Source: an uncultured Opitutaceae bacterium (GTDB taxonomy: Bacteria > Verrucomicrobiota > Verrucomicrobiia > Opitutales > Opitutaceae). From it: 64,000 nucleotides of DNA. Made by a program: the position numbers and the translations under genes. Shown piece after piece: positions 26,983-35,307 of this stretch. Numbering within the stretch: position 1 is the first letter of the stretch; the number at the start of each line of letters is the position of its first letter. The notes under the pieces were generated by a model. It saw nothing but the letters and a program-made list of their open reading frames with translations. It ran no database searches and was not told where the DNA came from. Location: positions 22,902-86,901 of the forward strand of contig CALFNN010000082.1 of NCBI GenBank assembly GCA_937902925.1, written 5' to 3'.

Positions 26983-27909
26983 TTACGGCTGGATGAATTC
27001 GTTCAGGATGCCGCTCTTCGATTGCGATTCGGCGGCGGCGTCCGGCGACTTGATCGGGATCTTCGGGGCCCATTTCAGCCAGTCCTTGTCGGGCTCCGCC
27101 GCGAGCGCGAATTGGGCATCGCGCGGTGCCTCGGCGGCGAGCGTGGGACTGTCGGGAGTGGCGAAGGCCACGCCGCCGGTGATGAGCGACTCGAGCGAAT
27201 TGCCCTGGGAGCTGGCGCCGCCGAACAGGCTGAGGTTGAGGGAGAATCCGCCGGTGTTCCAAAACTTGGAGTTGGTGCGCACAAGACCGACGTAGGGCGC
27301 CGCCACATGAATGCGCGTCAGCACCGCCGTGGAATCCTCCGAGAGCCGGCTGGCTTCGACCTGCCCGACCTTGAAGGCGCGATAGAAAACCGGGGCCCCG
27401 ATCGTCAGGGAGCCAAGCCGGTCGCTCTGCAAGATGAATGCCCGGCCTTGATCGGTGATTTCGGGCGCCGGCGTTTTGTCGAGGCCCGTGAACTGCAGCG
27501 CCGGCGGCCCGGCCCCCGGCCGCACATTGAGTCGCACGCCGGTGACGAGGGTGTCGAGTCCGCGCACGCCGGCGAAGCCGATCTCGGGATGCACGATCCA
27601 GAACTGCGCGCCGGTGCTGGCGAGCACCGCCGCGTTCTTGTTCAGGCGCAGACGAATCGTCACGCCGCCCAACCCCGGCTTCAGCTCCACCGTCTCCACC
27701 GTGCCGGCGGCGACCCCTTTGTATTCGAGGATGGTCCTGCCCGCCTCGACCGCGGAGCCGTCGGAAAAATCGATCGTGACCAGGGGCCCGCGATGGTGCA
27801 GTTCGCGGAAAGCCATCCAGCCGCCGATGGCGGCCGCGATAATCGGAACCACCCAGACGAGCGGGAATGCGGGAGCGCGGGAGGTTTTGGGTGTGGGAAG
27901 CGTGTTCAT
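26983..27909 (-). CDS. pqiB: PqiB-like MCE protein, two MCE domains
   Basis: A 308-residue protein. One N-terminal transmembrane helix (FPLVWVVPIIAAAIGGWMAF) precedes two MCE domains: about 45-135 (VTIDFSDGSAVEAGRT) and about 155-260 (GSLTIGAPVFYRAFKVGQVE). E. coli PqiB is about 546 residues with three MCE domains, so this is a shorter version. MCE proteins form hexameric tubes carrying lipids across the periplasm. The ATG overlaps the stop of the PqiA-like second half (ATGA). No PqiC lipoprotein follows. Confidence 0.85.
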   Translation of the reverse strand: MNTLPTPKTSRAPAFPLVWVVPIIAAAIGGWMAFRELHHRGPLVTIDFSDGSAVEAGRTILEYKGVAAGTVETVELKPGLGGVTIRLRLNKNAAVLASTGAQFWIVHPEIGFAGVRGLDTLVTGVRLNVRPGAGPPALQFTGLDKTPAPEITDQGRAFILQSDRLGSLTIGAPVFYRAFKVGQVEASRLSEDSTAVLTRIHVAAPYVGLVRTNSKFWNTGGFSLNLSLFGGASSQGNSLESLITGGVAFATPDSPTLAAEAPRDAQFALAAEPDKDWLKWAPKIPIKSPDAAAESQSKSGILNEFIQP

Positions 27910-28430
27910 GCAGGAGAAAGGGGCGCCGCGGGCCAGAGGGCGCGCGGGTCGAACGCCCGGGTGGCGAGCACGGTCAGCACCACGGCCGCGGCAAACGCGA
28001 CAATGCCGCCGCGGGGCGTCACGGTTGATAACTCGCCGAACCGCACGAGGCCCGTGAGGAAGGCGACCAGGAAAACGTCGAGCATCGACCAGCGTCCGAT
28101 GAAATCGAGTGCGGCGTAGACTCGCGTCAGGCGGCGTGCATTCCCGGCGACACCCCGTCGGATGCTGAATAGCAGCCACGCCAGACCGAGCAGCTTGAGG
28201 AACGGAATGAGGATGCTGGCCGTGAACACAATGATGGCGAGGACCCACAGGCCTTGCTGCCAGAGCTCGACCGCGCCGGAGAATATGGTGTCGCTGCGGT
28301 TGCGGCCGGAACTCGCCGTGCTCAGGACCGGAAGCAGGTTGGCCGGCACGAGCATCACGGCGGCGGCCAGGGCGAGGGCGGCGGAAGCGGAGGTGCTTTT
28401 GAACCGGGCGCGGGCGGAGCGAAGGTTCAT
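27906..28430 (-). CDS. pqiA: PqiA-like membrane protein, C-terminal half
   Basis: A 174-residue protein with four transmembrane helices. The fold markers match one PqiA repeat: MLVPANLLPVLS, ILIPFLKLLGLAWLLFS, IGRWSMLDVFLVAFLTGLV. It lacks the CxxC zinc ribbon seen in the first half. It is coupled on both sides by ATGA overlaps, so the two halves should be made in equal amounts and assemble into one PqiA-like channel. Confidence 0.8.
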   Translation of the reverse strand: MNLRSARARFKSTSASAALALAAAVMLVPANLLPVLSTASSGRNRSDTIFSGAVELWQQGLWVLAIIVFTASILIPFLKLLGLAWLLFSIRRGVAGNARRLTRVYAALDFIGRWSMLDVFLVAFLTGLVRFGELSTVTPRGGIVAFAAAVVLTVLATRAFDPRALWPAAPLSPA

Positions 28431-29038
28431 GGCGGGAAGCCGGCGTCGGATCCGCCGGTCGACAGCGACCGGTCGGCCGACTCGAATTCGAAACTGCGCT
28501 GCGCGATCAGGAGAGAAAGGACCATCGCGCAATAGAACCAGAAGCCGGATCCGACCGTGACGACGACCACGCTGCCCAGCTTCATGAGCGCGACGAGGAC
28601 CGCCAGCACCTGGACCTCGGGAATCGCCCAATGCTCGAGGACGCGGACCGCGCGACGCACGGTGCGGAAGTCGAACTGCCGCCAGCCGAGACGGGTGGAC
28701 GCGTGGAGAAGTGCCAGGGCGGCGAGGAGCAAGACCGGAAGCAGCCAGCCACCGAGGAAAACCAGAACGGCCAGCGCACGCATGCCGGTCTCCCACAGGC
28801 TAGTCACACCCGTAAACAGCAGGCTGATCCGTTCGGCTCCGAGCTTACCCGCGCTGACAAATGGGAGCAAAGCGGCGGGCACCGCGAGGACCAGACCGGT
28901 GACCGAGAACACGAGAGCGCCATCGGGTCCCAGTCGCACGCCCTGCGCCAACAGGGTGCCACAGCGCACGCAAACCGCCTTTTCGCCCGGTCCGAGAGGA
29001 ACCGACCGGTGGTCCTGGCCGCAAAGATTGCACGTCAG
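28427..29038 (-). CDS. pqiA: PqiA-like membrane protein, N-terminal half with zinc ribbon
   Basis: About 203 residues. The first conventional start (GTG at 28969) would cut through a zinc ribbon. The frame extends upstream and encodes TCNLCGQ and, 23 residues later, VCVRCGT, the two CxxC pairs typical of PqiA. No ATG, GTG or TTG lies upstream of the first CxxC, so the start is probably CTG at 29038; ATT at 29065 is another option. The rest is four transmembrane helices (LPFVSAGKLGAERISLLFTG, WAIPEVQVLAVLVALMKLG). Start of the pqi operon, behind a shared-type promoter. Confidence 0.75.
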   Translation of the reverse strand: MTCNLCGQDHRSVPLGPGEKAVCVRCGTLLAQGVRLGPDGALVFSVTGLVLAVPAALLPFVSAGKLGAERISLLFTGVTSLWETGMRALAVLVFLGGWLLPVLLLAALALLHASTRLGWRQFDFRTVRRAVRVLEHWAIPEVQVLAVLVALMKLGSVVVVTVGSGFWFYCAMVLSLLIAQRSFEFESADRSLSTGGSDAGFPP

Positions 29039-29077
29039 GCGTGCGTTTGAACCCCTCGTTTGAATGAGATGGCGAAA

Positions 29078-29118
29078 ACAGTATCGTCGGGCGGTCGCGC
29101 CCGATATGGGGTGTTAAC
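29078..29118 (-). promoter_or_regulatory. shared bipartite promoter, copy 6 (before pqi operon)
   Basis: On the minus strand: GTTAACACCCCAT (29118-29106), exactly 22 nt, then TACTGT (29083-29078). Predicted start near 29071. The left half (GTTA) departs from GGGT; the right half CACCCCAT is intact. Confidence 0.6.
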
Positions 29119-29253
29119 ATCACTGTCTCGCCGTCGTGCTTTTCATCGGGTCTTCGCACCACGATGTCAGGGGGCGCAGTGGGGTGAACACCCACGTATT
29201 CGGACGCGCGCATACTTTGACGCCGCGGTCATCGGGAAGCACGCTGTCGATCC

Positions 29254-29973
29254 TTGGGTTCCGCCATTCCATCATCGTTCGGTCGCCTCGCAAAAAAACA
29301 TCTGGTCGTCACGGCGGTGCTCATCGCATCGCTCGTCGTTCTGGCGGGCGTGGTCGTGGGTCCGGAACTGCTTGCCGCGGTCGATTCGGTCATCTTGCGC
29401 GTGCGGGAGGCGGGCCCGGTGGTTTTCTTTGGGGCGATGGCCGTGCTGCCGGCGGTGGGGTTTCCGATGATCGCGTTTACGCTGGCCGCGGGGCCGGTGT
29501 TCGGGCCGACGCTGGGAACCGGCTGGGTCATTGCCTGCGCGGTCGCCGCCGTGGTAATCAATCTGCTGCTGACCTACTGGCTGGCGGACCGTGCGGTGCG
29601 GCCGCTCGTGGGCCGGCTGCTGACCTGCTTTGACGTCCGGCTGCCGGATCGTGTTGCAGTCGGAGCCTGGCAGTTGACGTTGATTGTGCGGCTTGCCCCC
29701 GGCCTGCCGTTTTGGGTGCAGAGCTATTCGTTGGGCCTGATGCATGTGCCGCTTCTGGCCTATATGATCGTCTCCACCGTCGTGATGACCGGCTATGTTG
29801 CGGCGCTCGTGTGCGGGGGCGAAGCGGTGGCGAGCGGCAACGGCCGGCTGGCCTTCATCGCCATCGGCACGCTGGTGGTTTCGATTGTCCTGCTCCGGCT
29901 GTTGCGCCGGCGAACGCTGCGGCTCCGCTCCTTCGCGCCGCTCGCTCCCCTTTCCGTCGAATCGTCGTCCTGA
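29254..29973 (+). CDS. VTT-domain (TVP38/TMEM64, DedA-like) membrane protein
   Basis: A 239-residue protein with about five to six hydrophobic segments. The VTT core is visible as GFPMIAFTLAAGPVFGPTLG and RLAPGLPFWVQSYSLGLMHV (conserved Arg, Pro-Gly). Family members are linked to phospholipid scrambling or transport. The start is a TTG at 29254 with only a weak ribosome site, and is uncertain. The stop and next ATG overlap by one base (TGATG). Transcribed divergently from the pqi operon. Confidence 0.8.
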   Translation: MGSAIPSSFGRLAKKHLVVTAVLIASLVVLAGVVVGPELLAAVDSVILRVREAGPVVFFGAMAVLPAVGFPMIAFTLAAGPVFGPTLGTGWVIACAVAAVVINLLLTYWLADRAVRPLVGRLLTCFDVRLPDRVAVGAWQLTLIVRLAPGLPFWVQSYSLGLMHVPLLAYMIVSTVVMTGYVAALVCGGEAVASGNGRLAFIAIGTLVVSIVLLRLLRRRTLRLRSFAPLAPLSVESSS

Positions 29974-30932
29974 TGCCCTTCGCCGCCCCTGCACGGTCCC
30001 GGTTGAGAATCACGCTGGGCGCGGGCGCGGGCGGGGAGGTTGACACGGACGTTCCCGTGCTCGCGGGCGTCGGCGTGGAAAATCTTTTCGGCCCCGCGCG
30101 GCCGGCCGGCCGGGAAGGACCGCTCGCCCTTTTTCAAGCCGGGGACTGGCTGCTGGGCGCAGCGACGCTGCCGCTGGTCGCGGGACTGGAGCAGGCGGCA
30201 CGGGAATGCTACGCGCATGTTTTTGCGGCGACCGCCGGCCGGCATCTCGCGCGCGTTTGGAATTACGTTCCGGCCATCAACGCACCCGGACCCGGCGGGC
30301 TGGAAAACTATCAATTGTTTTGCCGGGGTCGTTCGCTGGCGTTCGAGCAACAATTCGGCAAGGCGTTCAACATGCGGCTGCCATCCGCCTCCGCGGTCGG
30401 CAGCGAGTCGGAAGACCTCACCGTCGTGTTCGCCGCCTGTTCCGCGCTTCCCCGCCACGTGGAGAATCCGCGACAGGTGGCGGCCTACGACTACCCGGCC
30501 GAATACGGGCCGCGTCCGCCGAGTTTCGCCCGTGCGACGGTGATCCGCGCACCGGGCGGCACCACGGTTTTCATCTCCGGCACCGCCGCCATCCGCGGGC
30601 ACGCGACCTTCGCCAGGGACAGCCTGCCCGAGCAGTTGGAATGCACCTTGTCGAATCTCCGTGAAATTTCGCTCGCATGCGGCCTGGGCTTCGGCCTGGA
30701 CGAGGGCGGCATCTCGACGCGCCACTTCAAGGTTTACCTCCGCCATGCCGGCGACCAGCCCGCGGTCGCCGCGAGGCTGGCGGAAGGCTTCCTGAAAAGC
30801 ACGGACTGCGTGTCCTACCTGAAAGCCGATTTGTGCCGCGCTCCGCTGCTGGTCGAGATCGAGGCGTCTTTGTTCGGGGTGACATTGCTCCAGCCCGATC
30901 CGGCGGCATCTCCCGTTTCGCTCCCCGCATGA
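29973..30932 (+). CDS. chorismatase (FkbO/Hyg5/XanB2-like)
   Basis: A 319-residue protein. It shows the family's RidA-like signature segments: HLARVWNYVPAINAP, YQLFCRGRSLAFEQ, PAEYGPRPPSFARATV, VFISGTAAIRGHAT and near the C-terminus LLVEIEASLFG, whose Glu fits the catalytic Glu of FkbO/Hyg5. Chorismatases split chorismate into pyruvate plus a dihydroxy-cyclohexadiene or a hydroxybenzoate. Beside an aryl-polyene cluster, a XanB2-type role making 3- or 4-hydroxybenzoate as polyene starter is the most sensible inference. It is coupled to DUF502 by ATGA. Confidence 0.85.
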   Translation: MPFAAPARSRLRITLGAGAGGEVDTDVPVLAGVGVENLFGPARPAGREGPLALFQAGDWLLGAATLPLVAGLEQAARECYAHVFAATAGRHLARVWNYVPAINAPGPGGLENYQLFCRGRSLAFEQQFGKAFNMRLPSASAVGSESEDLTVVFAACSALPRHVENPRQVAAYDYPAEYGPRPPSFARATVIRAPGGTTVFISGTAAIRGHATFARDSLPEQLECTLSNLREISLACGLGFGLDEGGISTRHFKVYLRHAGDQPAVAARLAEGFLKSTDCVSYLKADLCRAPLLVEIEASLFGVTLLQPDPAASPVSLPA

Positions 30933-31531
30933 GCACGGGCAAACGCCGTCCCTCGCTCGTCGTGCGCCGCCTGCTGCGGTATTTCTGGCAGGGAGTCTTC
31001 GTGCTGGCCCCGATCGGCCTGACCATCGTGACGTTGGTCTGGGTGTTCGAGAAGGTGGACGGCATTCTTCGGCCCTACGTGAAATATCCCGGGGTCGGCT
31101 TCGTGCTCGTGCTGGGCACCGTGGTGCTGGCCGGTTGGTTTGCCTCGTATTTTTTCATGCGCCGGATGTTCAAGCATCTCGACGGCTGGCTTGAGCAGAC
31201 TCCCGGGGTGAGTTTTGTTTATTCCACCCTGCGCGATTTCTTCGAAGCCTTCGTGGGAAACAAGCGTCGTTTCACCCATGCGGTGCTCGTCAACGTGTTC
31301 GCCGAGGAGGTCTGGATGGTCGGGTTTCTCACCAGCGACGATCTGGACAACTTCAAACTCGGCGCCGGGTTTGTCTCCGTCTACGTTCCGCAGGCCTACA
31401 ACGTCGCTGGCCAGCTTTTTCTCGTAAAGCGCGACCGTGTCCGCCCGATCGAGCATCTGGCGCCCGGTGACGTGATGAAATATGCCGTCACTGGCGGCGT
31501 CGTGGACAGCGTGGAGACAAAGTCCGCTTGA
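30929..31531 (+). CDS. DUF502 family membrane protein
   Basis: A 200-residue protein with two N-terminal transmembrane helices (FVLAPIGLTIVTLVWVFEKV and FVLVLGTVVLAGWFASYFF). The soluble DUF502 part contains PGVSFVYSTLRDFFEAF, AVLVNVFAEEVWMVGFLT and VYVPQAYNVAGQLFLV. The family is widespread and uncharacterised. The ATG overlaps the chorismatase stop. It converges on the end of the aryl-polyene operon (84-bp gap). Confidence 0.85.
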   Translation: MSTGKRRPSLVVRRLLRYFWQGVFVLAPIGLTIVTLVWVFEKVDGILRPYVKYPGVGFVLVLGTVVLAGWFASYFFMRRMFKHLDGWLEQTPGVSFVYSTLRDFFEAFVGNKRRFTHAVLVNVFAEEVWMVGFLTSDDLDNFKLGAGFVSVYVPQAYNVAGQLFLVKRDRVRPIEHLAPGDVMKYAVTGGVVDSVETKSA

Positions 31532-31614
31532 TCCGCGTGTCGCGGCCGCCCGGATCGAGGCGCGCAATATGCGCACCGTGTTGCGCAAGATCCCTGCTCA
31601 TTCCGGCGCCCGAC

Positions 31615-32961
31615 TCATCTGGCTTCGCCAAATGTCATCGCCCGCAGCGCCCGTCCGTCGGGTTTGCCGCGCGCGGTCAGGGGCAGGGCGGCAAGCACGA
31701 CTAGTTTTTTCGGGACTTTCCACGCCGCCGTGTCGGCTAACAACGCGGCGCGCACGCCAGCCGCGGTCCGGTCGGTCGCCACCACGGCGCCGAGCACGGG
31801 TTCGGCGCCCGCACCGACGCCGACCCAGGCGTCGCGCACGCCGGGCACCCCGAGCAGCCGCGCCATCACGTCCGCCAGGTTCACGCGCCGGCCGGCGAGC
31901 TTGATTGTGGTGCCACGTCGTCCGAGCAACGTCAGCCGGCGTTGCGCGTCGAACGCTGCAAGGTCAGGCACGATCCACGCGCCGTGCCGGCCGGTTCGTC
32001 GCCGCTGCCCGCACGTCACGACTGCGTCGCTGCAAACCATCAGTCTTCGCGCCGGCAACGCAGTCAGCTTCACGCCGCGCAAAGCGCGTCCCACGCTGCC
32101 GGCGAGCGTCGCCGCTCCCGACGCGTCATACGCGATGCCGCCCGTCTCGCTCGATCCGTAGAAATTGTGCAGTCGCCGGCCAAAGCGTGCGGCGAAATCC
32201 CGCGCCACTTCCGCCGGCAGCGGTGCGCCCGCCGAAATCCCGAGTCGCAGACTCGGCATCGACACGGCGGAGGCGGCGAGGGCGCGCCATAACGCCGGCA
32301 CGCCCGGGAACACCGTGGGTTTCCATCGCGCGAAGTCCGCCGCGATGGCATGCGGCAAGGGGGCCGTTCCACAGACGAGCGGCACGCCTTGCGCGAGCAA
32401 CGGCACGGTAAGATTCCCCAGGCCGTAGGAGTGGCCGAGCGGAATCATCGCGTAGTTCAGGTCGCGCCGGCGAACGCCCATCGTCGCCGTGACCTGGCGC
32501 GCGTCGGCGAGCAATTGCCCGGCCGTGAAGACGAGCGGCCGCGGCTCTCCCGTGGTGCCCGACGTCAGTTTGATGAGGCACAATTCCGGGTCGCGCCAGC
32601 GGCGCGCCTTGGCCAGCGGCACCAGCGTCACGCCGTTCCACCAATAGCCCGCGTGCAGCGATTCGGCCAGGCGCCGCTGCGCCGCAGGTGGCTCCCCGGC
32701 GTCGAGCGGCACCGGCAGCGCCCCGGCGTGAATCAGTCCGAGAAAAATCTCCAGCCAGCCGGTGCCGTTGGGAGTGGCGAAGACGACCGCGCGTCCGGCG
32801 AGGGCGCCCGGCTGCGGCGCCGCGGCTGCCAGCCACGAGACGGCTCGCCGATCCAGGTCACAAAATGTCACGGTTTGGCCGTCGGCCGCCTGGATCACGG
32901 CGCGGCGGCCGCCGCAACGCCGCACGGTTTTTTTCCACGCGTCCAGCAAGGCATGGCTCAT
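31615..32961 (-). CDS. AMP-dependent acyl/aryl-CoA (ACP) ligase of aryl-polyene cluster
   Basis: A 448-residue adenylate-forming enzyme. It carries the P-loop motif LIKLTSGTTGEPRPL (about 135-149) and YGSSETGGI (about 268-276). The C-terminal PKKLVVLAALPLTARGKPDG contains the expected catalytic Lys (GKPDG). It is slightly shorter than a typical 500-residue ligase. In aryl-polyene clusters this enzyme activates the aromatic starter, which would here be the hydroxybenzoate from the nearby chorismatase. Last gene of the operon; its ATG overlaps the MMPL gene stop. Confidence 0.85.
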   Translation of the reverse strand: MSHALLDAWKKTVRRCGGRRAVIQAADGQTVTFCDLDRRAVSWLAAAAPQPGALAGRAVVFATPNGTGWLEIFLGLIHAGALPVPLDAGEPPAAQRRLAESLHAGYWWNGVTLVPLAKARRWRDPELCLIKLTSGTTGEPRPLVFTAGQLLADARQVTATMGVRRRDLNYAMIPLGHSYGLGNLTVPLLAQGVPLVCGTAPLPHAIAADFARWKPTVFPGVPALWRALAASAVSMPSLRLGISAGAPLPAEVARDFAARFGRRLHNFYGSSETGGIAYDASGAATLAGSVGRALRGVKLTALPARRLMVCSDAVVTCGQRRRTGRHGAWIVPDLAAFDAQRRLTLLGRRGTTIKLAGRRVNLADVMARLLGVPGVRDAWVGVGAGAEPVLGAVVATDRTAAGVRAALLADTAAWKVPKKLVVLAALPLTARGKPDGRALRAMTFGEAR

Positions 32962-35303
32962 GGTTTTGCCCCCAGCGCACCCAGGTGTTCGAACTCGATC
33001 GCAAGCAGCGCGGCCATGACCATCAGGGCCACCGTTGCGCCGAGCGCGTGCACGACCGGGATGCCGCTCAATGCCAGCACCCCGAACGACGCCGCCGTGG
33101 TGAGCGCCGACAAGCGCACCGACACCGGTGGCCGCTCATGCCGGTAGGCGGAGGTCGCGGAAAAGATGGAGTAGTTGTGGGTCAGGCAGACGCCAAGAAA
33201 CGCGCCAAGGAGGTTGAAGAGATTGAGGGGAAGTCCGACCCAGCCGAACAGGCCGAAGACTCCGAGGCAGGCGCCACACGGAATCGCAAAGATACGCAGG
33301 CCGTCGCGCAATCCGTAGGAAACGAGCACCCCGGCTCCGACGATCGCGAGACCGATGAGGCTGAGCCACATCGCGGACCGGCGGTAGCGACTGAAAAGCC
33401 GGTTCAGCGTTTGCAGCTGGCTCGCGCTGACGGTGTGCGTGTCGTCCGGCGGCGCGAGCACCGGTGCGTCCGTGGCGACCGTGATGAACCAACTGAGCGG
33501 CTGTCCGCGGTGCAGCAACAGGCCGAGCGGTCCGGTTAGTTTCGCCTCCAGCGCCGCCACAGCGGCGGCGAGGTCGCCTTCGCCCGCCTCGTCCGTTGGG
33601 TGCGCGTAGGCGTCAAAAAACGGCGCAAATCCGGCGGCATCGAATCCCGCGCGATCCAGCGCCGCACGGAATTTCGGGACGAAGTCCGGCGTCTCGCGCA
33701 CAAAGTGCACGGCATGCGCCTGCGCCTCCGCCGTGGGCATGAGCAGGCCGAGGCCGGTGGTCATGGTATGCCCGCGCCCGGCGGTGTGCAGCCAGGTTTC
33801 GAGCGCGGCGAGCGAAGCGCGCGCGGCAGCGAGGCTGGAGCCATAGGTCAGGTAGATTGTGCCGTCGTCCCGTTCGCCGAAAAGCCTTCGGATGCGCGCA
33901 TCTTCGCGTTGCAGCTCGGGCGACGGGATCTCCAGCTCCCGGATGTCGTCGCGCCAATGGATCATCGCCAGACCCGGCAGCGCGACGAGCCACGCCGCCA
34001 CGAGCAGCCGGCGCAGGCCGCGGCGCCATCCCGCCGGCAGCGCCTGCCCGCCGCGAAACGTTCGCGTGGGCAAAAAAGCGTTTCGCACCGTGGAAAAATA
34101 AACGACCGCCGCGACGAGCGCGCAGACGAGGCCGGTGCCGACAAAGACGCCGAGCTGGCGGATCAGCGGCAGTTCGGAAAAAAGCAGCAGTGCAAATCCG
34201 GCCACGGTGGTGAGGCAGCTCGCAAGGAGCGGCTTGGCGAGCCGGCGCACTTTTTCCCAGTAAGGCTCGTCCGGCCGCTGGGGTGGCTGCAGGTAGAGAT
34301 AGAACGCATAGTCGATGGCGACGCCGGTCAGCATCGAGCCGACGACAAAGACCAGGACGTGCACTCGTTCGAAGACCAGGGTCGTGCCCGCCCAGGCGCC
34401 GAGCACCGACAGCAGCACAATGGGAATCAGATGCAGCCCGCGATGCACCGCCGGGATGAAAATCAGGGCGACGCCGAGCACAGCGACGAGCGAGAGGGCG
34501 TTGAGCCAGCCGACCTCGTGTTCGATGCGCGCCCGGCTGGCCGCGGCGAAGCGGTTCACGCCGGTGCTCGCGACTTTCAGTCCGGGAAATGCCGGGCGAA
34601 GCTCCGCGGCCACGCGGTCGATGGCGGCGAACGCCGGCCCTTGTCCCGCTGCACTCAGCGGCGACGCCGCGAGCCGGGCCCACACGAGGGCCGCGGTTTT
34701 TCCGTGCGCAGCGGAGGGACCGGCGAACGCGCTGCCCTTCAGTCGTTCGATCACGGAGGGCAGGAGCAACAGCGGGTCCGCGGGCACCATTTCTTGGAAG
34801 GCGAGGGCTTCGGGCGTGGAAAGAAACCGGCTGAGTTTCGCCGCGCTGTCGTCGGCCAGCCACGCGGCGAATCCGGCGGGCGCACCGCCCGTCGCCGTAT
34901 ACGCGATTTCACGGTCGCGGAGCCAAGAGGGAAACAACAGCGTCAGCCGTTGCGCGAACAGCACGGCGCCGAGCGTCTCGCGCGGCGCCGGGTCGCTCAG
35001 CGACAGCGCCTGGTCGAATGCCGGCTCTTGGGCGAGGCGCGCGGCAAATTCCCCGGCGGCCTCGGTCGGAGCGGGCGCGCCGTCCGCGCCGGTGAGGACG
35101 AGGAACATCGTGCGCGCCTCGGCCTGGCTCGCTAGTTGGCGGATCAGCGACAACTCGGGCGAGCGCTCGTCGACGGGGATGAGATCGAGCACGTCGCTCG
35201 ATATTTTCTTGGCGTAATCGAGGCTTGCCAGCCAAAGACCGCCTGCGAGCGCCGCGGCGCCCAACACAGACCAGCCCAGCAGTTGGCGGCGACGAAACGT
35301 CAT
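32958..35303 (-). CDS. MMPL/RND-family exporter
   Basis: A 781-residue membrane protein. The N-terminal helix (LGWSVLGAAALAGGLWLASL) is followed by a periplasmic loop, a five-helix bundle (SLVAVLGVALIFIPAVHRG, GSMLTGVAIDYAFYLYL), a second loop and a second bundle (FSATSAYRHERPPVSVRLSA). This is the two-fold layout of MMPL transporters. In xanthomonadin and aryl-polyene clusters this protein moves the finished lipid toward the outer membrane. It starts 4 bp after the GT2-LolA gene. Confidence 0.85.
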   Translation of the reverse strand: MTFRRRQLLGWSVLGAAALAGGLWLASLDYAKKISSDVLDLIPVDERSPELSLIRQLASQAEARTMFLVLTGADGAPAPTEAAGEFAARLAQEPAFDQALSLSDPAPRETLGAVLFAQRLTLLFPSWLRDREIAYTATGGAPAGFAAWLADDSAAKLSRFLSTPEALAFQEMVPADPLLLLPSVIERLKGSAFAGPSAAHGKTAALVWARLAASPLSAAGQGPAFAAIDRVAAELRPAFPGLKVASTGVNRFAAASRARIEHEVGWLNALSLVAVLGVALIFIPAVHRGLHLIPIVLLSVLGAWAGTTLVFERVHVLVFVVGSMLTGVAIDYAFYLYLQPPQRPDEPYWEKVRRLAKPLLASCLTTVAGFALLLFSELPLIRQLGVFVGTGLVCALVAAVVYFSTVRNAFLPTRTFRGGQALPAGWRRGLRRLLVAAWLVALPGLAMIHWRDDIRELEIPSPELQREDARIRRLFGERDDGTIYLTYGSSLAAARASLAALETWLHTAGRGHTMTTGLGLLMPTAEAQAHAVHFVRETPDFVPKFRAALDRAGFDAAGFAPFFDAYAHPTDEAGEGDLAAAVAALEAKLTGPLGLLLHRGQPLSWFITVATDAPVLAPPDDTHTVSASQLQTLNRLFSRYRRSAMWLSLIGLAIVGAGVLVSYGLRDGLRIFAIPCGACLGVFGLFGWVGLPLNLFNLLGAFLGVCLTHNYSIFSATSAYRHERPPVSVRLSALTTAASFGVLALSGIPVVHALGATVALMVMAALLAIEFEHLGALGAKP

Positions 35304-35307
35304 GCAA

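Noticed and set aside
29181..29218. Inverted repeat GGGGTGAACACCC with TACTTT downstream, before the VTT gene
   Set aside because: It resembles the shared promoter box, but the gap to the hexamer is 16 nt and the right half reads CACCCACG. It does not fit the 22-nt rule of the seven accepted sites.
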